The notes below the pieces were generated by a model. That model did not search any database and was not told where the DNA came from. It saw nothing but the letters and a program-made list of their open reading frames with translations. A DNA stretch of 64,000 bases, taken from contig NZ_RQFT01000012.1 in the NCBI RefSeq assembly GCF_004769525.1, positions 62,001 to 126,000 of the forward strand. Direction: 5' to 3'. Below are positions 47,326 through 55,038 of the stretch, one piece after another. Made by a program: the position numbers and the translations under genes. This DNA comes from Leptospira bouyouniensis. Its GTDB lineage: Bacteria; Spirochaetota; Leptospiria; Leptospirales; Leptospiraceae. Positions within the stretch are counted from its first letter, which is position 1; each line of letters starts with the position of its first letter.

Positions 47326-48243
47326 TTAACGAGATAGGATTTCGTATTCCCATTCGGTCACAAGACTCTGTTCGATGGGAGAGGTGAGAGTCGGTGGAGG
47401 AGTTAGGGAACGAGCTAATGTTTTCGTACCTGTCACAGCAGGTGGTAACAATCGGTAAAAGGAATCTTCCTTTTTGCCACGGAGTTGGAATTCTTTCCAT
47501 TCTTCTCTTGTGACAAAGGCACGGATGCGGTCTTTAGACGGTGTCTCTGAGGCTTTGAAAGAGATTCGTTTGTCTGGTATGGTGACTCGTTCCCCTTTTC
47601 TCACAAAATTATCATTTTGCATTTGGTTTGGGAAAAGTAAAACAGGTTCTCCCTTTTGGTTTTCAGGGATAAGGACCACGTAAACATAATTGTCTTCTGT
47701 GGTTTCAATTTCAAAACGAATCGGTTCACCCGCTACATAAGTAGATTTGAGAGAATTGATTTTTACTTGGGAAGTGGCACTTGCTCCCGTGTGGGAAAGA
47801 GCTAAGTAGATATTTTTTTTATCTAAGTAACTTAAGAAATCGGAAACAAGGGTTTTCGAAAGTGATTCAGGCAGTGCATTGCGATATTCCAAAGTTTCGT
47901 GTAAAACATCGACAAACGAAATAAGCGCCTGACCATCTTCCATGGATACAAGAAGCAACTTATCCACTTGGGTCAATGCTTGGAGATTGGTTTTTGTTTC
48001 TTCCGTTGCATCGCCACGTTTGTCAAATTCCCATGTTCTTTCTTCCGTATCCGGAAACGTGACAGTGACGACTCCTCTACCTGTGGATTGGATTTGTTCT
48101 TTGATAAAATCACGTAAGGTTCTACTCTCATCTGTGGAAGGGTAAGCTTCCACGGCAATTTTGTAGACTGGTGTTGTGCCGATCCGATCAACAGAGAATA
48201 TTGATAAGATGGCAGCCGAGAAAATGATCAAAAAACGTTTCAT
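47326..48243 (-). CDS. Exported DUF4384 protein
   Basis: A 305-residue protein with an N-terminal signal peptide. The C-terminal half (about 165-260) has the DUF4384 pattern: FEIETTEDNYVYVVLIPE, LLFPNQMQNDNFVRKGE and VTIPDKRISF. The N-terminal half may resemble a TolB-N/curli-G type domain (AVEAYPSTDESRTLRDF, ALTQVDKLLLVSMEDG). DUF4384 often pairs with surface or caspase-like systems. It starts 2 bases after fecR ends, so the two are co-expressed. Confidence 0.8.
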   Translation of the reverse strand: MKRFLIIFSAAILSIFSVDRIGTTPVYKIAVEAYPSTDESRTLRDFIKEQIQSTGRGVVTVTFPDTEERTWEFDKRGDATEETKTNLQALTQVDKLLLVSMEDGQALISFVDVLHETLEYRNALPESLSKTLVSDFLSYLDKKNIYLALSHTGASATSQVKINSLKSTYVAGEPIRFEIETTEDNYVYVVLIPENQKGEPVLLFPNQMQNDNFVRKGERVTIPDKRISFKASETPSKDRIRAFVTREEWKEFQLRGKKEDSFYRLLPPAVTGTKTLARSLTPPPTLTSPIEQSLVTEWEYEILSR

Positions 48244-48245
48244 GA

Positions 48246-48968
48246 TTAACCTTGGCCTTTGTAGTCGTTCATGATCTGATCATTTTTTTCGTATTGTTCT
48301 TTGATGCGTTGGTAGTTTTCTTCTTTGATGGCTTTGAACTGTTCGAAGATGTGCATTTTTTCTTTCACAAATTCATCTAAAATTTGTTTTTTCAATTCTT
48401 TGCCAGAGACAACTACTTCTTCATTTTCACGCACTAAGGTTTGTTTGCCTTTTTTATCAGGACTGACTGCAACAGTACCTTCATTCACATAAACTCCCGT
48501 TTCAACATCTTTTAATTCTTCGTCTTCACCACCTTGGTTCGGAGTCGCAACGAGGAATTCTGTCCCACGGACACCTGCCACAAAACTTGGGTTGACAACG
48601 CTGAGTTGAGCGTCACTAGGTCCGCCGTTTGCAGGTTTATGAGCTTTTACGAATAATTTTCCGCCAACTAAATTGAGAGTCGTGGATTTTGTTTTGGGAT
48701 TCAGTAAATCATCAATGCGAAGTGAAGAATATTTTGAGAGTCGGATGGTTGCTTGTGTAGCCAACTGGATTTCGCAAGTTCCATCTTCTGATGTGATGGT
48801 ATCGCCCTTTTTTAGGACACTCCCTAATTTGACTGGCTCTTTTGCTTTCTTAAAACGTGGGCCGGAAAGGTAATTTTTTCCTTGGATGAAACTTACCACT
48901 CCTACTTCATCAGCAAATACGGTGGTGGCGGTAAGGAAAAACAAAAAGAAGGGAATCAAACGAATCAT
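48246..48968 (-). CDS. Exported FecR-domain protein
   Basis: A 240-residue protein with a signal peptide ending VFA. The FecR domain (about 22-170) reads GVVSFIQGKNYL, KKGDTITSEDGTCEIQL, SLRIDDLL and AGVRGTEFLVATP. This AVRGTEF-type FecR, without a transmembrane anchor or adjacent sigma factor, is common in spirochaetes and is likely a periplasmic scaffold rather than a FecI regulator. A charged coiled-coil tail follows. The start is ATG 48968; the frame is open to 49067 but that would run through the promoter and operator. Confidence 0.85.
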   Translation of the reverse strand: MIRLIPFFLFFLTATTVFADEVGVVSFIQGKNYLSGPRFKKAKEPVKLGSVLKKGDTITSEDGTCEIQLATQATIRLSKYSSLRIDDLLNPKTKSTTLNLVGGKLFVKAHKPANGGPSDAQLSVVNPSFVAGVRGTEFLVATPNQGGEDEELKDVETGVYVNEGTVAVSPDKKGKQTLVRENEEVVVSGKELKKQILDEFVKEKMHIFEQFKAIKEENYQRIKEQYEKNDQIMNDYKGQG

Positions 48969-48974
48969 GCCACT

Positions 48975-49002
48975 TTTATAATGTATAAGCGTTCGCTTAC
49001 AA
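48975..49002 (-). promoter_or_regulatory. Candidate fecR promoter
   Basis: On the minus strand, TTGTAA (49002-48997) and TATAAA (48980-48975) are 16 bases apart, and the fecR ATG begins 6 bases after the second box. Transcription would start at or near the ATG, so the message may be almost leaderless. The palindrome at 48986-48999 overlaps the first box and spacer. Confidence 0.45.
48986..48999. promoter_or_regulatory. TetR-operator-like palindrome TAAGCGTTCGCTTA
   Basis: Perfect 6-2-6 inverted repeat, of the AAGCG-nn-CGCTT type bound by many TetR-family repressors. It lies between the divergent fecR operon and the RND export operon and overlaps the candidate fecR promoter. No TetR gene is in the window, so the regulator would be encoded elsewhere. 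Confidence 0.55.
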
Positions 49003-49089
49003 GCCAAAAATGAGAAAAAAAAATCAAAAAAATACCTACAATTCCTAGAAATTAGAACCAATATCATTTTCGACCACCTATCTTCTGAT

Positions 49090-50628
49090 ATGTGGCGTAT
49101 ATTTGGAACCTCTCTTTTGACCTTCTCTTTCGGAGTAGTATCTTTGTTCGCAAATGAGCTATTGTTATGGGAAGATTGTATTTGGATAGGACTCGAACGA
49201 AATGCACAATTGAAATTGGAAAAAACGAAGCAAGGATTATTCCCGATTTTACTGAATGAAAAATGGAAACAATATCTTCCTAAATTAGGAGTTCATTATT
49301 TTGGAATTTTCTCTAGGAACAGGGAACAATTGGACCAAGAATACCGAGATGTTCGGCTTCAAATCCAACAATTATTGTATGATGGAGGAGAAATTGAGCG
49401 AGAAAAACAAAAAATAGAAATCAAACAACTCATCCAAGCAGAAGAAAAAAAAATCCTACGGGAAAAAATCATTCAAACGATCTCTCTTGCATATTTGCAT
49501 TTAAATAAAAGAATCATAATCGATTCACTTTATGATCTAAGAATTGAACGATACCACCTAGAACAAAAGAAATTAAATTTAGAAGTTCAAACTCAATTAA
49601 TACCAACATTCGAATCCAAATCAATCAAACAATGGGAACTAGATTTTTTTGCAAAAAGGATTCATTCACAAGCATTAAAGGAATCATCGATTCTCGAACT
49701 CAAACAAAAGATGTTCCTTGATCCCAACGAAAGTTTGGCATTGGAACCTGGAATTACTGAGAGAATAGAAATATTCCAACCGACCTCTTTTCCAATCGAA
49801 GTGGATATGAACCACCCAATCCGAAAAAAAAATAGGTTACAATTTGAACTTGCTAGCTTGGAAGAAGAGTCTTTAAACAATGATTGGAAACCAAAACTGG
49901 TATTAGGCGGTTATATAGGTAGGAATGGGAACTATGGTTTCCCGTTACAAAATGAAGTGTATGGAGTGAGTCTGGGATTTCAGACGAACTTGGGTGGGTC
50001 AAGTTTTGTATCCAACACTCAAAATGGATTCCAATCCGAAGGGAATGGAATCCAAAGGATTCCAGGCTATGGGCCCCAAGCAGTTGGTCCTGGAGAAAAT
50101 GGTTTTCAAAGTGGAACCATTGGAATTTTCGATGAAGTGGGTCGTGAGAAAAAACGGTTTGATTCTCAATTATCACAATTTCAAATCCGTTTGGAAAAAG
50201 AACAATCCGAACTAAACTTAAGAAATAATTCAAAATCAATCGAAGTAAAGTTAAATGAGGAATACAAACAATATTCTTTATATATGGAGTTTGTTAAGTT
50301 TGCATTTGAATCTCTCAAACAAAAACGAGAGGAAAAAAAATCAAACCTCATCTCGGAATTGGAATATTTAAAGGCGGAAGAAGAGGTATTTGTCGCCTTA
50401 GAACAAAGTATCGAACATTATTTTAATTACATTTCGACTTCTTTAGAATTGGTGATTCTTTTGGGAGAGGATCCTTTTAATAATCGTTACTTCCGATTAC
50501 ATAATTCAAAATTCCATAGTGATTTTACAATTCTACTCAGAGATTGGAAAAACCTATTGCCAATAGAAAATTTACAAAAGAGGGAACCAAAAAAACAAAA
50601 ACAAACCCCATTCCTATTGGAGGAATGA
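49090..50628 (+). CDS. TolC-like outer membrane efflux/secretion protein
   Basis: A 512-residue protein with signal peptide (ending LFA) and the long alternating helical and beta pattern of the outer membrane factor family (WEDCIWIGLERNAQLKLEK near the start, LQIQQLLYDGGEIER). In the second half, at about residues 298-345, is a Gly/Asn-rich insertion containing NGFQS twice, unusual for TolC. A C-terminal coiled coil and basic tail follow. It is the first gene of an operon whose next gene starts 1 base after its stop. Confidence 0.82.
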   Translation: MWRIFGTSLLTFSFGVVSLFANELLLWEDCIWIGLERNAQLKLEKTKQGLFPILLNEKWKQYLPKLGVHYFGIFSRNREQLDQEYRDVRLQIQQLLYDGGEIEREKQKIEIKQLIQAEEKKILREKIIQTISLAYLHLNKRIIIDSLYDLRIERYHLEQKKLNLEVQTQLIPTFESKSIKQWELDFFAKRIHSQALKESSILELKQKMFLDPNESLALEPGITERIEIFQPTSFPIEVDMNHPIRKKNRLQFELASLEEESLNNDWKPKLVLGGYIGRNGNYGFPLQNEVYGVSLGFQTNLGGSSFVSNTQNGFQSEGNGIQRIPGYGPQAVGPGENGFQSGTIGIFDEVGREKKRFDSQLSQFQIRLEKEQSELNLRNNSKSIEVKLNEEYKQYSLYMEFVKFAFESLKQKREEKKSNLISELEYLKAEEEVFVALEQSIEHYFNYISTSLELVILLGEDPFNNRYFRLHNSKFHSDFTILLRDWKNLLPIENLQKREPKKQKQTPFLLEE

Positions 50629-50629
50629 A

Positions 50630-51994
50630 ATGAAAACACTTCAAATTGTATTTTCTATTCATTGTATCTTTTTCATTTTGAATTGTCATTCCAAATTGGG
50701 CACATCAAAAGACTGGCTCAGTTTGTTTGTAAATGAAAACCCTCCGAAGGTAATCTCTTTTTCTCCAAGTTCTGGGAGTGAATTTGTATCTCCCAAAACT
50801 GAAATTACGATTCTTTGGGACCAACCGATGGAAATTCAATCTTGCGTAACTGCCTTTTCTCTAGAACCAAATACAAAAGGTATATTTGATACCACAGAGA
50901 TTACGTTAAAATTTATTCCTAATCAAGATTTGTTACCAGGCGGGTATGTGATCCGTTTGACGAAACAATGTGAAAACAAAAAGGGAAAAGATTTGGACCG
51001 CGTTTATTCCATTCCATTTCGAGTGGGGGCAATTGAATCACTTCCAAGTCCATCGATAGATTTTTTATTAATTTCTACAGGAGATACCGATGAATGTCTG
51101 TCAGGTGGAAATATTACCAACAGAATTTTAGAAGAAGTGAACTCTGCTTGTGTGGGAATTCCTCATCCTTCTCCAATTACAATTCGTTTTTCAAAACCAA
51201 TGAATGAAAGAGAAATACAATTAGGGTTACGATTAGAACCATATGTTTCCTATCGTTTGGAATGGTTAGAGCCAAACTTAGTGCGAATCGTATTTGATGA
51301 GTATTTAGAGAGCCAAACTCGTTATCGATTGATTTTAGCTTCCGGTGTATCTGCGTTAGATGGTTCAAAAATTTCCCAACCGATTCAGTTCGATTTTTTT
51401 ATGGGGGAAGGTATAAAACCTCCGGAAGTGATCGGCTTTGGTGTGGCATCACAAAGTTGTGGTTTAGGGATCCAAGAAATTGGTTCGATCACAGGTGCTC
51501 GTTGGGATAGTGGCACTTGCTTTTGGAGCCGAGGCCTTGCGATTCTTAGTCCTCATTTTTACCAATTCCGAGGAGGGGATGATGGGAGTGGAGAAAGTGG
51601 AAGTCCTTCTGCTTGTGCAGATGTAGCAACTGACAATATAAAACTTTTTTTTGATCAATATGTAGATCCAATTTCAGTAATCACTTCCAGTCGTTTGACA
51701 AAAATTTCGCCGCCAACAAGTAACATTCGTTTATCGACTTGGGAGTGGAGTTTTTGCCAGACTGTATATCCATATGGTTGTCGTGAAGTTACCTATTCAT
51801 TTGCAGAAAGTGAAGCAAGTTGTAATGGTTCTTTATTTGGGAATAATTCAACGGGTGGGGATTTTAATTTATCAAATTCTGTTTGGGCTCCGAATTTTTA
51901 TCCTTATTATGAATTTCGCCTAGATACAGAAGTTCGTTCAGTAACTGGGAAACGAATGAGTTCTCCTTTTGCGATCCAAATGGAGGCAAAATGA
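50630..51994 (+). CDS. Lipoprotein with Ig-like (Big_5/SbsA-type) domains
   Basis: A 454-residue predicted lipoprotein (HCIFFILNCHS). Two Ig-like domains of the Big_5 type are visible: PPKVISFSPSSGSEF onward (about 37-137) with ILWDQPM, and PSPITIRFSKPMNEREI onward (about 180-262). The C-terminal ~190 residues are Cys-containing and unassigned. It overlaps the next gene by four bases (ATGA). It may be an exported accessory to the TolC/RND complex or a surface protein. Confidence 0.78.
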   Translation: MKTLQIVFSIHCIFFILNCHSKLGTSKDWLSLFVNENPPKVISFSPSSGSEFVSPKTEITILWDQPMEIQSCVTAFSLEPNTKGIFDTTEITLKFIPNQDLLPGGYVIRLTKQCENKKGKDLDRVYSIPFRVGAIESLPSPSIDFLLISTGDTDECLSGGNITNRILEEVNSACVGIPHPSPITIRFSKPMNEREIQLGLRLEPYVSYRLEWLEPNLVRIVFDEYLESQTRYRLILASGVSALDGSKISQPIQFDFFMGEGIKPPEVIGFGVASQSCGLGIQEIGSITGARWDSGTCFWSRGLAILSPHFYQFRGGDDGSGESGSPSACADVATDNIKLFFDQYVDPISVITSSRLTKISPPTSNIRLSTWEWSFCQTVYPYGCREVTYSFAESEASCNGSLFGNNSTGGDFNLSNSVWAPNFYPYYEFRLDTEVRSVTGKRMSSPFAIQMEAK

Positions 51995-52512
51995 AATTCT
52001 TTCTTTTCGTCGTTATCCTTTTTTCAGTTTCCTGCTCCCTCTTTCGTGAAACAGTTGGATACCAAAAATTTTCTATCCCAAGTGGGAAAACAATCCTTTT
52101 GGTTCCCACTGTTTCCTCATTTTACTCAGACCAACATACACATGAAAAAGAGATTGTTTTGCAGATTACAGAAGAATTAGAAAGATATGGGTTTTTAGTC
52201 ATCCAAAGAGATACCTTACATGAATTCAAAACATTCCCTGTTTTAAAAGATCACCTGGTTCAATTTGAATCTAATCTTTCACCTACAAGTGGTTTAAACG
52301 AATCGAAACTTACTTATTGGTATGGTATTGCAAGCGGATTAGACATCCCAATTGTTGTCTTCATTCGTTTCCCACATCTTGAAAAAACAAATGTTATATT
52401 CGTACGATTAATGTGGACTCATTTGCAAAAAAAACAAACAGAGCGTTTCGATTGGGAATGGAAATTTAATTCACCACTTCCTTTTTTGCGACTGATGGAA
52501 GGAGATTTATGA
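51991..52512 (+). CDS. Small lipoprotein of export operon
   Basis: A 173-residue predicted lipoprotein (FSVSCSLF). The mature part has an alternating pattern with KTILLVPTVSSFYSDQHTHE and ERYGFLVIQRD, resembling the N-terminal fold of LpoB/TolB-N or DUF799-type periplasmic proteins, but I cannot assign a family. Coupled by ATGA at both ends. Confidence 0.7.
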   Translation: MKFFLFVVILFSVSCSLFRETVGYQKFSIPSGKTILLVPTVSSFYSDQHTHEKEIVLQITEELERYGFLVIQRDTLHEFKTFPVLKDHLVQFESNLSPTSGLNESKLTYWYGIASGLDIPIVVFIRFPHLEKTNVIFVRLMWTHLQKKQTERFDWEWKFNSPLPFLRLMEGDL

Positions 52513-53033
52513 AATGGTATTCAATGAAAGGCATTGTTACGTTAGTTTTTGTCAGTTCATATTTCTTTCTTCACTGCAAACCGAATGAAACATTTGATCC
52601 AAAGGAATACAAAGTTGTAAAAGAAGCCTACCAGTCTGGTCATTTAACAGTAGTGCAAGTGATCCTAAAAGAACGGAAAAAAGAAAGAGAACTTTCCTTT
52701 GAGGAAAGGAAGTTATTTATGAAGTCGTTATTTTATTTAAGTGAGTGGAAAGACTTTTTTAATGAATGGAAAGATTTAAAGGAGAAAACACCGGAGTTAG
52801 TTTTATATTACTTTAAAGCCATAAATTTATCCAATGAAAATCAACAAGTCAATGTATCAGAAGAACAATCTCTAGTGGAACTAATGCCAATATCACCAGA
52901 AGCATGTTTGGTGTATTTGCAATGGAAAAAAAATGTTCGAAAACCATCTCAGATAAAATTATTTCGGGCCCAAACAAAACAATTCAAAACCCTATTAGAT
53001 CGAATGGAAAAGGAGTTGGATCACAATCTATGA
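52509..53033 (+). CDS. Small lipoprotein of export operon
   Basis: A 174-residue predicted lipoprotein (SYFFLHCKPN). The mature part is helical and charged (KERKKERELSFEERKLFMKSL), with a TPR-like feel. No known domain. Its stop codon overlaps the start of the next membrane protein gene (ATGA). Confidence 0.7.
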   Translation: MKWYSMKGIVTLVFVSSYFFLHCKPNETFDPKEYKVVKEAYQSGHLTVVQVILKERKKERELSFEERKLFMKSLFYLSEWKDFFNEWKDLKEKTPELVLYYFKAINLSNENQQVNVSEEQSLVELMPISPEACLVYLQWKKNVRKPSQIKLFRAQTKQFKTLLDRMEKELDHNL

Positions 53034-53644
53034 TACAATATCTAAACTTTGAAATGATCATGAACTTACTAAAACGATGTAAAAGTTTTTGGGGAAGTTT
53101 TAAAAACAAAGATTGGTTTTATTTGATTTTATATACTTTAATTTATTTGATTCATTGTTTAGTTTCCTGGCAAGATTTAACGAAGATTAACTCCCAAATC
53201 GAATCTGAAATGATTTTGAGGAATGGGTTTGTTTCTTTTTGGCATCTCTATCCGTATCATGTCTTTTCCGTGTATTTGATTTCAATTTTATATTTATTGT
53301 TTTCGTATCTAATTGTTTCTGTTTTTGCCAAATTAAAAATGATACAAATTCAATCTAAAATCACTTCATTTTACATAACTCAATTTAACCTATTTTTTTT
53401 CATCATATGTATATTATACATTGGAAATGTATTATTGGGAATCTTTAGCGATACCGAAGTGTACACAGTTTTAGTTTTATGTTTTTGGATTGGGACGTAC
53501 CTTATCTTTGTAAATCAAAATGGTAAGTTATTTAGAAATCAGGTTCTATTAGAGTCAGGTTCGGTTTTTATTTTTTCGAAATGTATTGGTTATATGATAC
53601 CAATCCTTTGGACTTTTATCCTTCTTTTACTCATAAAACGATGA
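53030..53644 (+). CDS. Polytopic membrane protein of export operon
   Basis: A 204-residue protein with about five hydrophobic segments, loosely like YIP1-type membrane proteins, rich in Phe, Ile and Leu. The frame is open to 52904 but that part reads the previous gene in another frame. AAGGAG lies about 15 bases before ATG 53030. Coupled at both ends by ATGA overlaps. Function unknown; operon context suggests help for the RND complex. Confidence 0.7.
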   Translation: MIQYLNFEMIMNLLKRCKSFWGSFKNKDWFYLILYTLIYLIHCLVSWQDLTKINSQIESEMILRNGFVSFWHLYPYHVFSVYLISILYLLFSYLIVSVFAKLKMIQIQSKITSFYITQFNLFFFIICILYIGNVLLGIFSDTEVYTVLVLCFWIGTYLIFVNQNGKLFRNQVLLESGSVFIFSKCIGYMIPILWTFILLLLIKR

Positions 53645-55038
53645 AACAGAAATTTTTGTATCAATTGAGAGCCAAACTAAAAGGATTTCTTTCACTTCTA
53701 ATTTTATATGGATTTATTTCGTTCTCTTTTACTCAATTTTCAAATGAACAGATTCGTATCCGCTTTTTATATTTAACAAATTTGTTATACCATGATTTTT
53801 GGTTGTTTGCGGAATCGAAAGTTTATGCAAGTGAGTTCGAGAAAATTTCCCCAATTTTTAAAAAACCTTTGGTTAGAGAGGTGAGTGTTTCATTTGAATT
53901 TCCCGCCATCGTAGAAGCAACAAAGGAATTACAATTACAAAGCAAACATTCTGGCAGAATCCAAAAAATACATGTTTTAGAAGGGCAAACAGTAAAAAAA
54001 GGGCAATTGCTTGCTGAATTAGATGATGAATTACTTAAATTAGAGGGCGATAAATTAAACATTTCACTTGAAGTATCGAAGGCAAACCAATTGATTAGCT
54101 TTGAGAAATGGAAACAAGCAGAACAACTCATTGAGGTTAAAATAAGAGAAATTGATAAAAAAACAGAATTGTTGCAAGTCAACGAATCGGAATGGGAACT
54201 AAGTAAAGATTTAAGAGAGAAAAAAGAAATTTTATGGAAACAAGGCTTTGTTTCATTGTCAGAATTAGAGAAATGGAGGCTTGACGAAGAAAATAAATTT
54301 AGTATTTATAAAAATATCAAACGAGATCGTAATAATTTATTATCATTACTTAAATTAAATCTTGATGTTGATGATATTGGTGCATCTGACAAACTAAAAG
54401 TTTGGAAGGAAAAAAACACTCTTATCGAAAGAACAGAATATGAGCTAAGTCTCACAAACACAAAAATTCTTGAAAACCAAATTAAATATAACAAACAATT
54501 GGTGGCCGAATCAAAACTAATTGCACCAAAAGCTGGAAAGATTTTAAAAATTTATTTAAAAGAAGGGGAATTAACAAATCATCTTCCGTTCATTAGTTTG
54601 ATTGAAAATGGAGATCTTTCCATTTCCTTTCAAGTTGGAGAATCAGATCTAAATTTAATTTTGCCAGGAAAAAAAGTGGATTTTTATCCTAGTTTGAAAG
54701 GTTCACAAGTTGCATCAGGAAAAATACAGAATGTAAGTGGATACTTGGAGCCAAGAACACATGGAATTGGTGTCAAAGCGAAACTCTTTCAAAATAATGG
54801 TTCACTTTTGACTGGGATGTTTGGGACTGCAAAAATAGATTCTGATATTACAAAGGAAATTGTGATTGTTCCCACAAAATCAGTTTATGGTGATGATCTT
54901 TCCGGTTATTATCTTTTGATTAAACACGGAGATTCAATAGAAAAACGATTTATTCAGTGTAAGCCATATAATGATTTCGAAATGGAGGTTTTCACAGGGA
55001 TTAACGCAGATGAGTTATTTCAAGTGAATACCAAATGA
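53641..55038 (+). CDS. Membrane fusion protein (HlyD/RND adaptor)
   Basis: A 465-residue periplasmic adaptor with an N-terminal anchor (about 15-33). The lipoyl-like half is SKHSGRIQKIHVLEGQTVKK with LLAELDD, a long alpha-hairpin follows (about 140-290), then the second lipoyl half IAPKAGKILKIYLKEGE and beta-barrel with GKKVDFYP and GMFGTAKI. It would link the RND pump to the TolC-like protein. ATGA overlaps on both sides. Confidence 0.85.
   Translation: MKQKFLYQLRAKLKGFLSLLILYGFISFSFTQFSNEQIRIRFLYLTNLLYHDFWLFAESKVYASEFEKISPIFKKPLVREVSVSFEFPAIVEATKELQLQSKHSGRIQKIHVLEGQTVKKGQLLAELDDELLKLEGDKLNISLEVSKANQLISFEKWKQAEQLIEVKIREIDKKTELLQVNESEWELSKDLREKKEILWKQGFVSLSELEKWRLDEENKFSIYKNIKRDRNNLLSLLKLNLDVDDIGASDKLKVWKEKNTLIERTEYELSLTNTKILENQIKYNKQLVAESKLIAPKAGKILKIYLKEGELTNHLPFISLIENGDLSISFQVGESDLNLILPGKKVDFYPSLKGSQVASGKIQNVSGYLEPRTHGIGVKAKLFQNNGSLLTGMFGTAKIDSDITKEIVIVPTKSVYGDDLSGYYLLIKHGDSIEKRFIQCKPYNDFEMEVFTGINADELFQVNTK

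Noticed and set aside
48969..49067. Upstream extension of fecR
   Set aside because: Would translate through the promoter and palindrome; ATG 48968 begins a proper signal peptide.
52904..53029. Upstream extension of the polytopic membrane protein
   Set aside because: Reads the previous lipoprotein gene in another frame; ATG 53030 fits the ATGA coupling pattern.
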